Below are positions 25,401-39,184 of a stretch of 64,000 nucleotides of DNA, in pieces (position 1 is the stretch's first letter; every line of letters begins with the position of its first letter). Under the pieces are notes generated by a model. It made no database searches. It was not told the origin of the DNA and was given only the letters and a program-made list of their open reading frames with translations. A program made the translations under genes and the position numbers. Origin of the DNA: Gavia stellata (Eukaryota > Chordata > Aves > Gaviiformes > Gaviidae); contig NC_082620.1 in assembly GCF_030936135.1 (NCBI RefSeq), forward strand, positions 4,712,001 through 4,776,000. Direction: 5' to 3'.

Positions 25401-28400
25401 AACGACAAGAAATAGCACGTGAAATCCTGCTACATTGCAAAAAAAGAGTAAAGATGAACACACCTGACAAACTTGCACAGGAAAGAGCTCACAGAGCAAA
25501 GTCTTCCCCTTCAGCCACTTTAGAGACAGCAAAATGGCCAGCCATGGGACAATCGAACCTTGATTAATTTTTTATCACCTTCTTGATGGTCAGTGTTTCC
25601 AGCTCATTGACAGATGGCTGTGCCTGCTACCTTGGCTCTACTTTGGAGACCTTGTAGCTACAAGCTGGCACGGGTAAACACATGTCCTGGCAGTTCTGCC
25701 CACATGTGAATTAGCAAAGACTGAATGAACCCAATAAACAGTGCTCCCATCATCTGGGTCCAGGGGAAGGTGGTCTTCCTCCATGCTGGCAGCGTCAGGA
25801 GAAGACGCTGAGTGTGAATTGTTCAGCAGTATGCCCCACTTACTCCCTTGGGATCAGCCTTATAGCAGAAAATTAAAACCAGTCACACTGCTTCCCTTAT
25901 GTCACAAAAAAAATAGAGGAAGAGGCCATAAAAAAAAAAAAAGGCAGCATAACCGATTCTGAAAACAATGTTTTTCTCTGCTGTGAATGAGGAGTCAGCA
26001 GCTCTGATTGCACGTGTGCAAATTCCCCCGAAGTTTCCCTGAAACTTTCCATTAGAGAGGCAACTGAGCTCTAGTGAAGACAGCCATTAAGTTTATGCTG
26101 ATGCTTGTTTATTTACTTCAACCTAAGATATCCGTTAGGTCTTATCATGGGTGACTGAATCACCCACTACTACATATGTGTAGCTGACTCTCCCTGAAGG
26201 AAAGGAGCACATCAGCAGTTCTACAGATCGCGAGTGCTCAGGAGTAGTCTGGCTGTAGTGGGGCTTCTCCCTGCAGTGCTGTCCTCCCCTTTTTAGCTGG
26301 TTGCTTTAAGCAAAGCACAATGTTCTGGTGGGAGGACTGGGAACTGCCAACTGACAGGCTGTTTCCTTTAATGCATAAGACAGTTGTAGCTTTTATGCTA
26401 TCTGTGCACATCACATGGGTTTACAAAAATAAAAATCTGCTTAGGTAATGTAGAAAAAGATCTCTGCGAGAGATTGCACAGAGTCAGGTGAGAGACCAGA
26501 CAGATGCAGCTCTGCAGGAGGAGAGAGCATCTGCTAAATTCTAGACAGAGATGCCCGGAAGGCTTGTTGTGAGAAACAAATCCAGGAGGATAACGACCCT
26601 AGGAATTAATCTGGAAGATGTAAACAGGCATCACCATGAAATCACCAGTGACAAAGTTACATTCAGCACACAGTAGAGGCTCACTGTTAAAGCTTATTAA
26701 CTACATCTTCGTATCACAGTAGACAGCTCTGCCCACAAATCAGAGACCACAGCATTACAGTGCAAAAATCATTCACACACTTGCTGGTGGCTCTGGGGGG
26801 AACTGTAAAAAGAAGGAGAAAATGAATCCTAGTGGAAGCCTGTTTCTGTCATTTGGGAACCTGGACTAACCAGCATTCTGGCCAGTTCCTTTACAGCCCC
26901 GGTACCAATTCATACACGAAAAAGCCAGGCAATCCATCTCAACAAACATTTGCACAAGCTGTTCTTGCCTTTCCTTCTATCACTGGTCATATCTGTTACC
27001 ACTGGTAACGTCTGTTGAAAAGGCATGAAAAAGGCATTTAATCTGCAAAAGCCTTTGGTGGAAGCCAAGAGCGGGCAACTGAAATGAGGAGATGTCCTCT
27101 CCCTCCCTACCCTGCTCTGATGCGCATGCAAAGCTCGTACATTAATTTATCATCTCTCTCTCCAGCCACTGATTAAAGGGGTACCTTACCCCGTTACCCT
27201 CCCTCTTCTATCTCCAGCCAAGTCCTATCTTTCCATGCTTTGGCAGCTGTTTTTCTCCTCCTCCCTGCCCATTTGCCTGCTGTTGTCTCGCTAATTATTT
27301 TTACAAGGCTCAATAATTGATGCGATCTTTCCCATTTTTCATCTCCTTACTACAGCCCTGTCTGGCAAGCAAAGAACTCCACGAGCAGCTGTGCTCAGTC
27401 GGCTGCCCACCCGCCTCCTGTGGAGAGGAACTATCACAACCTAATCCTCTATTTACCTTTCTCTGGACTCTGCAACTGTTATCCAGAGGAGCAGCTTCTG
27501 AAGTCACTTAGCAACATGTTAGCAAACCAAAGGTATGATGTCACTAATAAAAATAGCATCTCAGAAACACCCATTTGTCTCATACCTTGAACCAAAGTTA
27601 TCTGCAGCCACCTAGCTCCATTCCTCAAAAATTTTTGCTTCTAGAGAATTTATCTTTTGACTCACTGGCAGAGAAGGCAGCCACACAGCGATTCCAGATT
27701 TAAAATAATCTCCCATTCTGCAACAATCACACTGACTAGAGGACAGGACTCCTTGTGCCTCTCTCTAAAGCACATGGCATTGAACAAGAACACAGATCAG
27801 ATACTAAAGCGAACGTGATACTGGTCCTATATGGCAAACCAGTTCCCTCAACCCTACAAGTCATTCATCTACTGAAGACAAATTACAAGTTTAATTAGAG
27901 CGGGTAGAGACTCACTCACGTTAAGTCTGCAGGAGGCTGGAAAAAATGTTTTCAAACACCGTTGTTAACAAGTCATGTTCGGGAGAAGACTCTGCTATAG
28001 GTTTGACTCAAGCAGGACACCTCATGGTGCAGCTCCCTCATCCCGATGATATCCTAGAAATAGCTTTCTTCACATTTTGCCTTTTACTGATGATCAAACA
28101 GACCATTGCCCCCCCTCAAAACAGAAGGGAGAAACACATAGCAGTAAATACAGGAATTACGCTGACAGCAGAGTTCCTAACGCAACTTCTTTGTTTTCTA
28201 CGAACGCTGCCAGGCATCTGAAAAACAGAAGTCACGGCTCTCAAGAATTTTCAGTTCTTTGCAAACCGTTAGCAATTGCTGTCTGGCTCTCAGTTTGGGA
28301 ATCACTTCTCTGGGCAGTTCGCTATCGTCCAGCCTTTGTACAAGCTACCAGCTGCCCAAGGTCATGGAAAGGTAGGGCAGTTCATAACTGTTGCACTTCA

Positions 28401-31400
28401 AACTAGATGCTTGCTCGTTTCGCACACTAAGCAAACTTGGACTGCATGTTGGGTTCTTTTTAAAGCATGAAATCCCAAATTCTGCAGGAATCAGCACTGG
28501 TGGTTCATCTTTCGGTATTATTCTGACACTAACTATATCCGACTGATTATCGCAAGATACCTAAGTACAGGGCAAATTCTAGTTTTGTCCATTCAAGAGC
28601 AGCTGAGGAAGACAACTGCCAAAGAGGAAAATTAACGGACAGTTCTGTTGCAATCGCGCAGCACCGAGCAATGCATTTCTGAGGAGCACATGCATCCCAC
28701 AGCACCACCTCCTCAGAGAGCCCCTTCTGTGGTACACAATGACAGGATCACACCCAGAGAAACACATAAGCATGCAGCGCCTTTTCCAGAGCCTGCACCC
28801 AGACCTTTCGCAAGTGTCGCCTGAGGCTTCTTCCAGCCTACTAATCTCCACCCCCTGTCCTCCTAGCTGCTCGCAGCTTGTTGTTTCAAAGAGCAGTGGT
28901 GTGAAAAAACAGGAAGCCATGCAGAGAAGAGAGAGAATACAGATTGAGGCACGAAACTGCAGCAGCAACAGCTCCCCCAACACGCACCCCACCCCCTCTT
29001 CCCTTCCCACCCCCTTACCACAGGCCACGTTCTCGGTGAGAAATGCTGTACTTGCTCTTGACGGGAAACTGGTTACGGAGCTGCATGGCCAGAGAGCCAC
29101 TGAGGGAGGGGAAAACCAGCAGCGTGAAGGGAAACACGTCCCACTAGACTCTGCTGGTCTTGAGGGCAGGAGAGGTGGGAGTGCAATTGATATTGAAAGA
29201 ACCAGACTAAACCCACAGGTATCAGAGGTTCCTGGAGTGCCTGCTACACTTCAACTACCAACGTGAGCCCTAGCGCACGCTGTCCACTCCTGTGTGGTGG
29301 ACAAGGCAGGACCAAGCGCAAAGAGCTCCCACGACTGCACTCTCTTCTTCAGGAGGCTGTGCTGATGGCGAGGTGTGACCTGACCACACAGTGGCCCTGC
29401 CTCTTGAGGCCAGGATCTGGAAATGCTGCGGGAGCAAGGCAGGCAGAGGGCCTGTTTCAGATCTACGTGGGGCTCTGCAACCTCCCTGCCATGCTCAGAG
29501 AGATGCCAAGCTGACTGCAACCAGCAGCTGCCCTCCGATACAGAGAACAATGACCAAAGGACTTTGGAGAGGAAGGGAGAACAGACTGGAGAGGGTGCAG
29601 CGCACCCAGAGCACCTGGGGGAACGGGAAATGTACCTTACCTCTCTCCAGACAATGCACGAAGCATCGTTTCCCATACATCCCCCTCCCAGAGCTCCCTT
29701 GTTGCTGTCCCTGGGAATCAGGATTGCTCCCTGCCTCCCCTTCTCTTCTCCCGTGTTACTTATCCCTTGCTAAGGCAGCTGGCCTTTCCACCACCACTAT
29801 CAGCCACCACTTTGAGCACACTAGGTTCAAGAAGTTCAACAAATTCTGCTGCAGTTCTTGCAGGCCAAAGACAGATTTTTGAAGGGAGAAGATTGAATTG
29901 TTGCCCACTTGTCCCTTTTGCAGCCTCTGCAGTAGGCCACTCACAGCTATTAGCTTGCTTTTTAAAGCACTGTTCTCTTTGTAGCTTGCGTAGGGTATTC
30001 TTGGTCCCTCACGCATAGGAAAAGTCCTAAAGCTGGACTAGCTTTGGGAGGTAACGCAAGACTAATTCTTGCTCTGAAGGTCCCAGGGCCAAGGAGTAAA
30101 AGGAACAGGTCAAAACAGACCCTACTCCGCAGGCAGCTCTGCATCCATTTTACTCTCTAAACTTCAAGGAAAAGTATATAATCCCCTTATCCCCAAGAGT
30201 TCAGATTTGCAGCTTCAAATATGTACTGAGGACTATTCTATAGACTATTTCAGTTTTATCTATGACCTGCAGCATCTGAACAGCTCTTAGCACCGTTTTT
30301 ATGCCCATACACAACCTGTTTAAGGAATAAGGATTCCGAGTTGCATCTACCTATTGAAGAGGGACAGCGGATCAGCTTGCCTACAGCTCTCAGCGTTCAC
30401 AGCTCTCCCAACTCACCCTCTGTTGACAACTTTTGACAGAAAGGTTTCTATTTTGTAGGAGTCTTCATTGCTCACACGCTTATCTTTTCAGTCTTCTACA
30501 TAAGGCTGAGAGATTAAAAGGGTGGAGATGAGGAAACAACAGTTCGGGGCAAAAACACTAGTAGGGGACAGAAAGGCAAAGCAAACCCCGACAAACAAGC
30601 AAACATCCTGGCTTCCATTTCATATAAAGTATTTCCAACTTTATCTCTGCATGTAACCACGTCTATGTCAACCGACTAACTGGATAAAAGAAAAGGAAAA
30701 GCAGCAAGGTCACAGTAACCCTGGTGATGTTGAAAGCAAGGGAAAAAGACAAATGCAAAACCCAGCTTGGCTAGTGCTTCTGGAGATCGGTGCTCAAAAT
30801 TTAGTGAATGCAGGTAGGATAAGCATGCACAACCTGAGCTATAGCAGCTAACAGTTCACAATACGAAGCCACAAAATGACATAGCACATCCCATAGTGAG
30901 TGACAGCTCAGGATCAGTTATAGGCCTTAACGTGTTAAGATACCAGCAGGCATCTCCTAGCTTGGATTTTGTCAATCAAAATTCTTTTACATCTGTACTA
31001 ATTCAGCACTCCGCACAGACAAATTGTCCTTCTTTTCTACTGTTAACAACACATAAACCCATTTATTTAATTGCTAAAACGAAAAGGGGAAGGAGTGAAG
31101 ACAGATACAAGGCAATGCAACAGAAAAGAATTAAACAGTCTGATATCTACTGGTGGGAAAGGGGAACGCAGTATTTCCTTAGTCATTTTCAAAGCCTCTG
31201 TATTGCTTGCAAAGGGATACTGTGCTGTGGTTTATTTATAAAACCTATAAGAATGTTGACCTAAGGCTATAACTTGAAGAAAAATAAGCAGCCGTCAGGT
31301 TTTCTAAATGCAGCACAAACCCAAGAGAAAGAGGCTTACCAATAAGACCCTCTGCTGTTAGAGGGATGCAAAACACTGGAGAGGCCCCAGTACTTCTGAG

Positions 31401-34400
31401 CGGCTAAAAGAGCCGTGCAAACCATCAACAATCCCCCCGGTTTAAATGCAGCCAACACTGCAGTTTTCTGTTCCAGCCACAGAAGTAAGGCAGGGAGTGT
31501 GTGGGGGGGTGAGCGCCTGAACAAGACTGAGGGGGATTCCCAGCACCTCCCTTTGTTGGCAGAGCTAGCCAGCCAGTCCTTCCAGGCTCTCTGGGTTTTT
31601 GTCTTTTTAAATAACTGATGGAGAGAGATGCTCCTACAAGCACTGAGTCAGAGCAGGGCCTTCATCTAAATGCTCTGAATCATTCTTTGGAAGAGACCAT
31701 CTCTGCTGACAATTGAAGGAGACTTTGGAGATGGTGGCCAGCTAGAAGAGATGATTAACTCTTCTGTGGCGTTTGCACCCAGACACCCATGCAAGAGACC
31801 TAACTATTTGCTACTGGGACTATGGCTCAGTATCCAAACCCGCTCAAAAAAAGGGCAAAGCAGGCGCAATAAGGAGCATGAGAGGGGGAAGAAGACGACC
31901 CCTTACAATGTGGTCTGCAATCCAAATTCATAGTTCAGCCATGTGCACCCCTACTATTCTTACAAGGAATACAATAAATTCCACCTACGTCTGATTGGAC
32001 CTGCCCATAGGCCCCATCACCTTAAGAAGAATTAATCAAGCCCAGCATAATGGGGGATGCTGCTGGGAGGGGGTGAGCAGGAGAAACCACTGCAGGTGAA
32101 AAGGGCAGCTGAACTCACCTTCCCATCTCCATTTGCAGACTTTCCGAATCTGCCTTTGACATTGCTCCAACGTGTGTTTATCGTTTCATTTTCCAGAGGG
32201 GATGGAGATGCAGAGGTCTTTCACCAAAGCCCCACCCCAGCCCCACCAGTCGGTCAGGCTCCCCACGTTGCTGTGCTGGCAGAACACACCACCTAGTGGC
32301 ACTCACCCAGGGGAGAGCTGTGGAACAACAGGGCTGGCAACTACATCACTCGCGACAATTTAAACAGGCTGCTAAAAGCAATGAAGGACCAACACGACAC
32401 ATGAACCCGCTGGAGAGAGAGGACAAAGCTCTTCACTCTTCCGTGTGTCCTCAAAAGCTTGATACACCTGCATATTTTTTAAGAGAGAAGAAAATCAAGA
32501 GCTGAACCAATGTAAAATTCCTGCATCTGTAATTACCTTGTATAATTTGACAGCATTATTAGTATTTCTTGATGCACAGAACTCCTGTGCCCATTTATTC
32601 ACAATGTTCATCTTAAAACAGGATTTAACTGGAAACTTGAGACTACCTTCTTACACTTCGCCCGATATATTGTATGCTGTTTCACAGTCTCTACCACCTA
32701 ACAAGACATTCAGCATTTCATGCATCACATACAACTTTTTATCCATTGCCCAAAGGCACTAGCACACCACTGAATTCAGTTTTGCCTGCCTTACGATTCC
32801 ACAGCACAGCTCCTGTGCCACCAGAGCCTCACAGATACAATGAAGCTTATAGTAGCTCTACCCGGACGAAAAGAATAGTTTAATTAACATAATTTGTTTC
32901 TCCATAAAGGTTGCAGGAGCAACTAGTACATATACGTAGCCATATATATTCACACAAGTAGTAAGGAAACATATACACCAGGCATTGGACAGGGATAGCC
33001 TTTTCTTTACTGTAGCACTGCCACTATCCCTTCACTGGGATCCTCTGCCACTTAATCCTAAGAAATCCATCTTTTCCACAAAAGTGGTGCTCAAAGATCA
33101 GGAAAGAAGATTTATCTGAGGACTTGGAAGTCCAGTTTCTAACAGACAGTATTATCTTTCAGGATTTAGCCCCATCCATATCTATTTCCTGTTCTTCAGA
33201 AACCTAACATATAAACAGAGCTCGTGCTACTTATTTGTAATTATACAAAGCTTGAAATGTCATTTCTAGTGTCTCTACTGCAGTTGTTGAATAGAACAGA
33301 GGCTTACGTACTGACCACAATTTCCTTTTCTAAACAGTAAACATTTTTTGGACAGAAATGCCAGGGGCCCGAATGCTGTAGCTGCGAAAACTATTACACA
33401 GACGTCTGCTGGTAAACCACAGTTATAATCAAACACATCCAAAGAAGTTAAAAACTAGAACTGCTTCAGGAAATCCTGAAGACTTAACAAAAAAACCCAA
33501 CAACAAACCGAAAAAACCCACCCCCAAACACCAAGAACACCCCCCCCCTTTAAAAGCCAAAGTTAATTGGGAAGATCATTCATTTACTCAGAGAATGACA
33601 CACAAAGATGAAGGATAAGACAGTCTTTGAAGGATTTCAGACATACAAAAGAAATTCCAGGCTACTAAACCAGCAAAGACAGGGGATTAATAATAAATTG
33701 GCTGTTCACAAATTTAAGTGCAACTGTAGAAGTCCAAACTGAAACACTTTTAAATTCTCAATATTCAAAAATCTTGAGGGTATCATGTATCCAGGACTCA
33801 AATTCACTCATTAGTTTTGAAAACCTTGGACCAGACATAGCTAACAATTTCCACTGTGCTTATCCTCTCTTGTGTGAGAATGGATGCCTCGGAGACTGGA
33901 GTCACAGAGCCACCTGAAAGTCAAACCAGGAAATAACAACCACCAAAAGAAAGCCACAAAAAACAACAATAAAGTCCACTTTTGAGTATGATGTGTCTTA
34001 TTTCGTGCTACAGACGGGATTACATGAGCTGGACAACATGTGCAGTAAAGAGCTTGCTTAGTTGTAAGTTGCTGTAAATGGCTGTAAATACGAACCATCT
34101 TTTTGCCCTCTCTCAGCTGGGTCCTGGCCCAGGACTGAAGCCTGTAGCTGCTACCACAGCACACACAAAGTAGAAATCGGCAACAAATATCTCCCTCTGA
34201 ACAACAACTGTGTTATTAAAATAGATAAGTTTTCATCCATTTGCAGCCCAAACTATCTTTCTCTCTTTCCATTATTTTATGCCTAACCAGAGCGGTACCA
34301 ACCTGCATGCTCCCTCACGCCACAGCTGCAGGGGGTACTGCTGGTTTTAACAACTAGCGACAGTACAGCAGCAAGCGCCTGGCACTGCGTCACAGAGCAG

Positions 34401-36439
34401 ACACCCCCACAAGATCTTTTTTCCTTGTCTGCAATATGGTATGAATTTAAAATCACTATTTACATCCAGCACGTGCAAGCCACCACAGGTCCAGCAACTG
34501 TCCCAATCAAATGCAGCTCCACCAAAAGGCTGCAGGCAGCACAACGTGGCTTTTTATCCCCAGAAGGGCTTAAAAAACCCATTGTATTTTGGCCAATAGA
34601 TTTTTGTCCTTATTTTATTACCCCATTTGGCACCAAAGTCAAAGTGGTATTAATTGCAAAACACTTGGCAGCAGGTCACCCCAAGGGTCGTATAGAAAGA
34701 CACCCTCAGTCTCACACATACACCAATATAAAGCAGGTAAGATGGATGCAAATACCCTGGATGATATGGTTTGCTGCAACAGCCACCGCACAACCGGACT
34801 CTCAGACTACAGCCCTCCTCTGTAACACCCAGGAGTCACCATAGGAACGCAGGTATGAGGTTTCTGGACAGATTTACATGACAACTGAGCAATTCCAGTG
34901 CCCTTTAAAATCAGGGGAAATTCTGGTCCGTTTTCTTGAAGAGCAAGTAATCACTCATTTACATGTTGTGCCTTTAAAGCTAATAGATGTGTTGGCACAG
35001 TAAGAAATTACTGTATCTTCCTCTGCCCATGTTTTGTTAACAGAAATGAGACTACAAAAAGGCAGCAAATTTGTTCAAAATGCATGGTTCTGACACAAAA
35101 TGCAGCATTTGCACAGCAGATATGTGTGACCTGAACTTGTGTGTTTGATTTGAGAAACATCAGAAGATTCAGCCGCTGAACACAAAACCAAAAACTGCCC
35201 CACACGAAGCCAACGCTGCCGAGCGCCTCACGAGCCGCGGGCACGCAGCCTCCCAGAAAACCACCCGAACCGTTTTCTTCGGCCTATAAAATTCACTTTA
35301 TACACTCCTTATCTCTTCTTTTCAAGGGGAGCAACAGGGGCAGGAGCGATCTTTACTTAAATGCACCTAAAAGTAGTCTTTTCTGTGCATTCGGTGGGAG
35401 TACACACAGCACCCACAACGGGGAAGGCAGAGGGCTCCCCTCACGCGACGCAGCGCGGCGGTACCAAGTCACAAAACAAGACACTACAGAAATAAGAAAT
35501 TGCCATCACTTACCCCAGGCCTTTCTCTGCCGGACAGCCACCGGGGTCGCAGGCAGCTTCGCTCCAAAAGCAGTCCCTGGTTCAGCCCCCGTTTCCACAC
35601 AGGGGGACGCACCTTGTGGAAACCAAGGGCTGGCAGGGACCCACGGGCTCAGGCAAGCGTGGGTCCCCGGTGTGGGGAGAGCCTCTCAGCCCCACCATGG
35701 CTCACAGAGACGGGCAGTGCCGGTAAAGAAGCTTCTGGCTCTCATTAGCACAGACAAGCTGCAGCTGCCTGCACTCCCAGGTGCCTGGGCAGGCCGGGGT
35801 GGGGGCACGGCACCCCCAGCTGAGCCCGGGCCTTTGGGTAACATGAAGTTACCTGAGAAAAATTATTAACTGGCCCTTCAGAAACCGCAGCAGCTGTGGC
35901 CCTCTCCAAGAGAGAGTATTCCACATAAAAAAACCACAGAAGCCCCCTCAAAAAGCCCCCTCTTGGGCCCCGGCCCTGCGGCCTGCCCTGGGCACAAGCT
36001 GCAGCCTGTACGGCCTTCACACAGGAGGGCACAATTAGCGCAATTAAGATGACCCAGACTGGGGCCGGGACACCCCGCTGAGAGCCTGCAGCTCACAGGT
36101 GACAGAAACCAGCCTCCTGCGCCACTTGTCACCTCCCCAGAGGAAGTGGGATGGATTGAGCCCAACTTCTGGCAAAACCAAGGGAAGCTGAGACTCGGAC
36201 GGAGCTGTAGAGGTGTTTGGCTTAGACTGAGCCTGGGGAAGGGGGGGAAAGGCATTTCCCTAAGTGCATGGTTGTTCGTGGGGTTTTTTCCCCCCCATGA
36301 CCTAAATCAGAGACCAGAAGTTATACTAACTGGCAATAAATTCAATTATGTAAAAACTCCCTGAGTCAAGACTGTTTTGCCTGCGACAGGGCCGCCACTC
36401 AGGGCTTCTAAGGAGAGCCATGCACTGGAGCTTTACCTG

Positions 36440-36965
36440 GGAAAGAGAAACCGCACCTCGAATCCTGTGTTCAGGTTTGGGCCCCTCACGACAAGAAGGA
36501 CATTGAGGTGCTGGAGCGTGTCCAGAGAAGGGCGACGGAGCTGGTGAGGGGTCTGGAGCACAAGTCTGATGAGGAGCGGCTGAGGGAGCTGCGGGTGTTC
36601 AGTCTGGAGAAGAGGGGGCTGAGGGGAGACCTCATCGCTCTCTACAACTGCCTGAAAGGGGGTTGTGGGGAGGGGGGTGTTGGTCTCTTCTCCCAAGTGA
36701 CAAGTGACAGAACGAGAGGAAATGGCCTCAAGTTGCGCCAGGGGAGGTTCAGGCTGGATATTAGGAAAAATGTCTTTCCTGAGAGAGCGGTGAAGCACTG
36801 GAAGAGGCTGCCCAGGGAGGTGGTGGAGTCACCATCACTGGAGGTGTTCAAGGAACGTGTGGATGTGGCACTGCGGGACGTGGTTTAGTGGGCATGGTGG
36901 GGTTGGGTTGGTGGTTGGACTTGATGGTCTTACAGGTCTCTTCCAACCTTAGTGATTCTATGAAA
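36440..36965 (+). mobile_element. CR1 LINE, 5'-truncated 3' end
   Basis: A chicken-repeat-1 type non-LTR retrotransposon. The sequence runs from the end of ORF2 through the 3' UTR and stops in the typical GTGATTCTATGA terminus without a poly-A tail. An open frame of 126 codons (36508-36888) gives the known C-terminus of the CR1 reverse transcriptase protein, with [23 protein letters not shown] and [17 protein letters not shown]. The frame is free of stops, so the copy is not very old. The rest of ORF2 and all of ORF1 are missing. The left limit is approximate. Confidence 0.93.
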
Positions 36966-37140
36966 ATCAGAAAATCCCGTTCTTCGTGGGGATGGGGCGT
37001 GATGGAGCGAGGGTGCCTGTCCCAGCGGCGCTACAGCTAAGGCCATAGAGAAAACCCTGAGTAAGTCTCCTCCAAGACTTTGTTTCCTCCTACTTCTGGC
37101 TCTGGAGATCCATGTATGAAAGCACACAGCACACAAAAAA

Positions 37141-37568
37141 GCAGACACTTTCACTCTTCACAAGCTATCTACACAACAGAGTAGCAAGAAGATACTACCA
37201 GGGTCCAGGTCCACCTTACTAACACTGGCTACACCATACTCTGGAAGCAGGACGGCACAATTAGTTTACACACAAGCAATGACTTTTATGCCTGAAGGCA
37301 TATTGAGTCCAGGCACGACCTAGAAGTTCAGGCATAAGCCCACAACAGGTTCACACATGAGAGCAAAGCTAGTTCATGCACGAGCGAACAATTATTTAAT
37401 ACCTGGGCAAACAATTAGTTAATGAATGAGTGCACAATAAATTTCACGGGTGACTGTGGACATTTTCACTCCTTACACATTACCTACAATGGAACAGGAA
37501 GAAGAAATACCAAAAGAAGAAACACTGGGTCTATTTGTACTAGCACCAGCTATACCGTGCCCTGAAGG
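37141..37568. repeat. Diverged local duplication with degenerate short repeats between
   Basis: Segments 37141-37256 and 37449-37568 align over about 115 bp: GACA(C/T)TTTCACT, then AC(A/T)ACCTAC-like words, then AACACTGG, then GCTATACC(A/G)T and CTG.A.GCA. The middle (about 37257-37448) holds two or three degenerate units with ACAATTA(G/T)TTAAT-like words. This could be a decayed element with two terminal repeats, or an old tandem duplication. The family was not recognised. Confidence 0.5.
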
Positions 37569-38500
37569 CAATTCTATTTGAAACAAAACGATTATCCAAG
37601 AAAACTGATTTGTTCTTCGTATGCACACCTCCATTCATTATTTTAGAATAAAACGGGAGTCCTTTAGAAGAAAACAGCTATTACTCTTTCAAGCTCCAAA
37701 GAGTAAGGTCTGTTTTATGAAAAAGACAATTATCAGCTGAAACATCATCAGATTCAATAACCTGTGTATGGTGCTTAGCTGATAAAACAACCTGTGAGAA
37801 GCACACACCGAGAAAGTCAGACTTTCAGAAACTCTTCCTGTTTTCATAATTTTGCACACAGTGGAATTAATGGGAGTGCAGAGGTCAAAGTTAATACCCA
37901 AAATTCAGCAGCTGTAGTTTCACATACGTGTATTGTTCACGTATGCTCTAAACCGCAGCAGGGACTTAAAAACTTCGCCAAAACAGAACAGAACCATGTA
38001 TTATTTAAAACAAAAACCCTAGAAGAATTTGCTTCAATTACATAGACTTACCACCACCTTCAAAATGCAACAATTCTTACGTACTTGCATTCCACTTTGG
38101 GCACTGAACTGATTTTATAGCCCAAGTTCAAATACAGTTTTCCAAAGTAAAGCAAGCGGTTTAGTGTTCAGGATTACCAGGAGCTACATGAAAAATGAGA
38201 CCAAAAGAAAACAAAAAGCAACCTGAAAAATCATAAAACTGCAGTATCTTTAATACGTTGGCATTCTGCACGAACAAGTGTAAAGCTGCTGCCCCAGCTA
38301 AGTCTAACAGTACTTCCAGCATTGTTTATATCATATAGCTAGAATTTAAAGATGCCATCCAGAATCACTTTGTAAGTATAAGAAAGTATAAAACAACAAC
38401 TATAAAACTGGATTTAAGTTGCACCATCTTTCAAGGATCATCAAGAAAGCGTCAAAATAGTTTAAGTACTTTCTGAAGCCACAACTCTTAGGAAGTACTA

Positions 38501-38506
38501 TTTATT
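38501..38506 (-). terminator. Candidate polyadenylation signal for the forkhead gene
   Basis: This is the first AATAAA I found on the minus strand downstream of the forkhead stop codon, implying a 3' UTR of about 950 nt. The signal is short and common in AT-rich sequence. Confidence 0.3.
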
Positions 38507-39098
38507 AAACAGGCCATAAAATAGAACACGCAACAAGTGATGCTGTTCACATAACAGTATTTGAACTCTTCCCTCCCTTAAACTTAAAACACAGTTCTTG
38601 TAAGAAGCGTATTGTCTCTGAACCCTTATTCTGAGGGATAAGCATAGAAACTACTCCCTGTGAAATCAAAAGGGGAACAGACCCTTACACAGTAATTATA
38701 GCATCATTTATAAGAAACATTAACAAGGAACGTATGTAAACACATATAACGAGCAACAATATAAAATAACCCTTTAGTGTATGAAAAATCCTGTACAGAT
38801 TCACTTTAAACACAAACCCACAAGATTCCCAGGATTACTCCAAAGATCTCTGTGCTTTGTTGCGGGTTTTTTCCCCCCCAAATCAAAAAATACATGTATT
38901 GCTTTTTCGTAAACCTTGAAAGAAAAGCTCCAAAATGAGTTTAAGGACACTTGAAAAAATAATTTCCCTGCATGAACCAGGTTTCACTTTTGCAAGGACG
39001 AGCATCTACAGCACTCTTCATGTACTTTCAGATTCGAGAAGACAGAAGATACCCATCAGTGCGCTCAATTCTGCAGCTCCCTTTCAGGCTTGCCTGAA

Positions 39099-39184
39099 GG
39101 TTCACACAGCTAAATCATAAGGTTCAAGCAACAGAATCGTAAGTTCAAACAACAAAATCATAAGTTCAAACAACAAAATCATAA
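39099..39184. repeat. Minisatellite, four units of 21-22 bp
   Basis: The units are 39099-39120, 39121-39142, 39143-39163 and 39164-39184. The last two are identical (GTTCAAACAACAAAATCATAA); the first two differ by several bases. The array lies about 270 bp beyond the stop codon of the forkhead gene, on its 3' side. Confidence 0.9.

Larger units (their letters stand above)
13110..36440. other. Long stretch without a recognised gene between the PIK3CD promoter and the forkhead locus
   Basis: I found no exon here that I could tie to a known protein. It holds MIR-type remnants (17480, 19500, 21240), A/T-rich runs (20221, 20669, 22090, 25930), a short duplicated 18-mer near 25364-25400 and A/C-rich low-complexity patches (16261, 25005, 33485). 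A strong minus-strand donor at 35514 may mark another noncoding exon. Overlapping frames of 160-175 codons on both strands at 28.6-29.9 kb show no domain. The region may be regulatory. Confidence 0.5.

Noticed and set aside
28579-29266. Overlapping frames of 173 (minus) and 175 (plus) codons near 29 kb
   Set aside because: Both strands are open over the same bases with no family signature, and codon patterns favour neither. A minus-strand GTAAGG near 29013 was noted but has no matching exon.
29391-29882. 163-codon plus-strand frame
   Set aside because: It overlaps another plus frame of similar length, has no motif, and does not continue across a splice site I could support.
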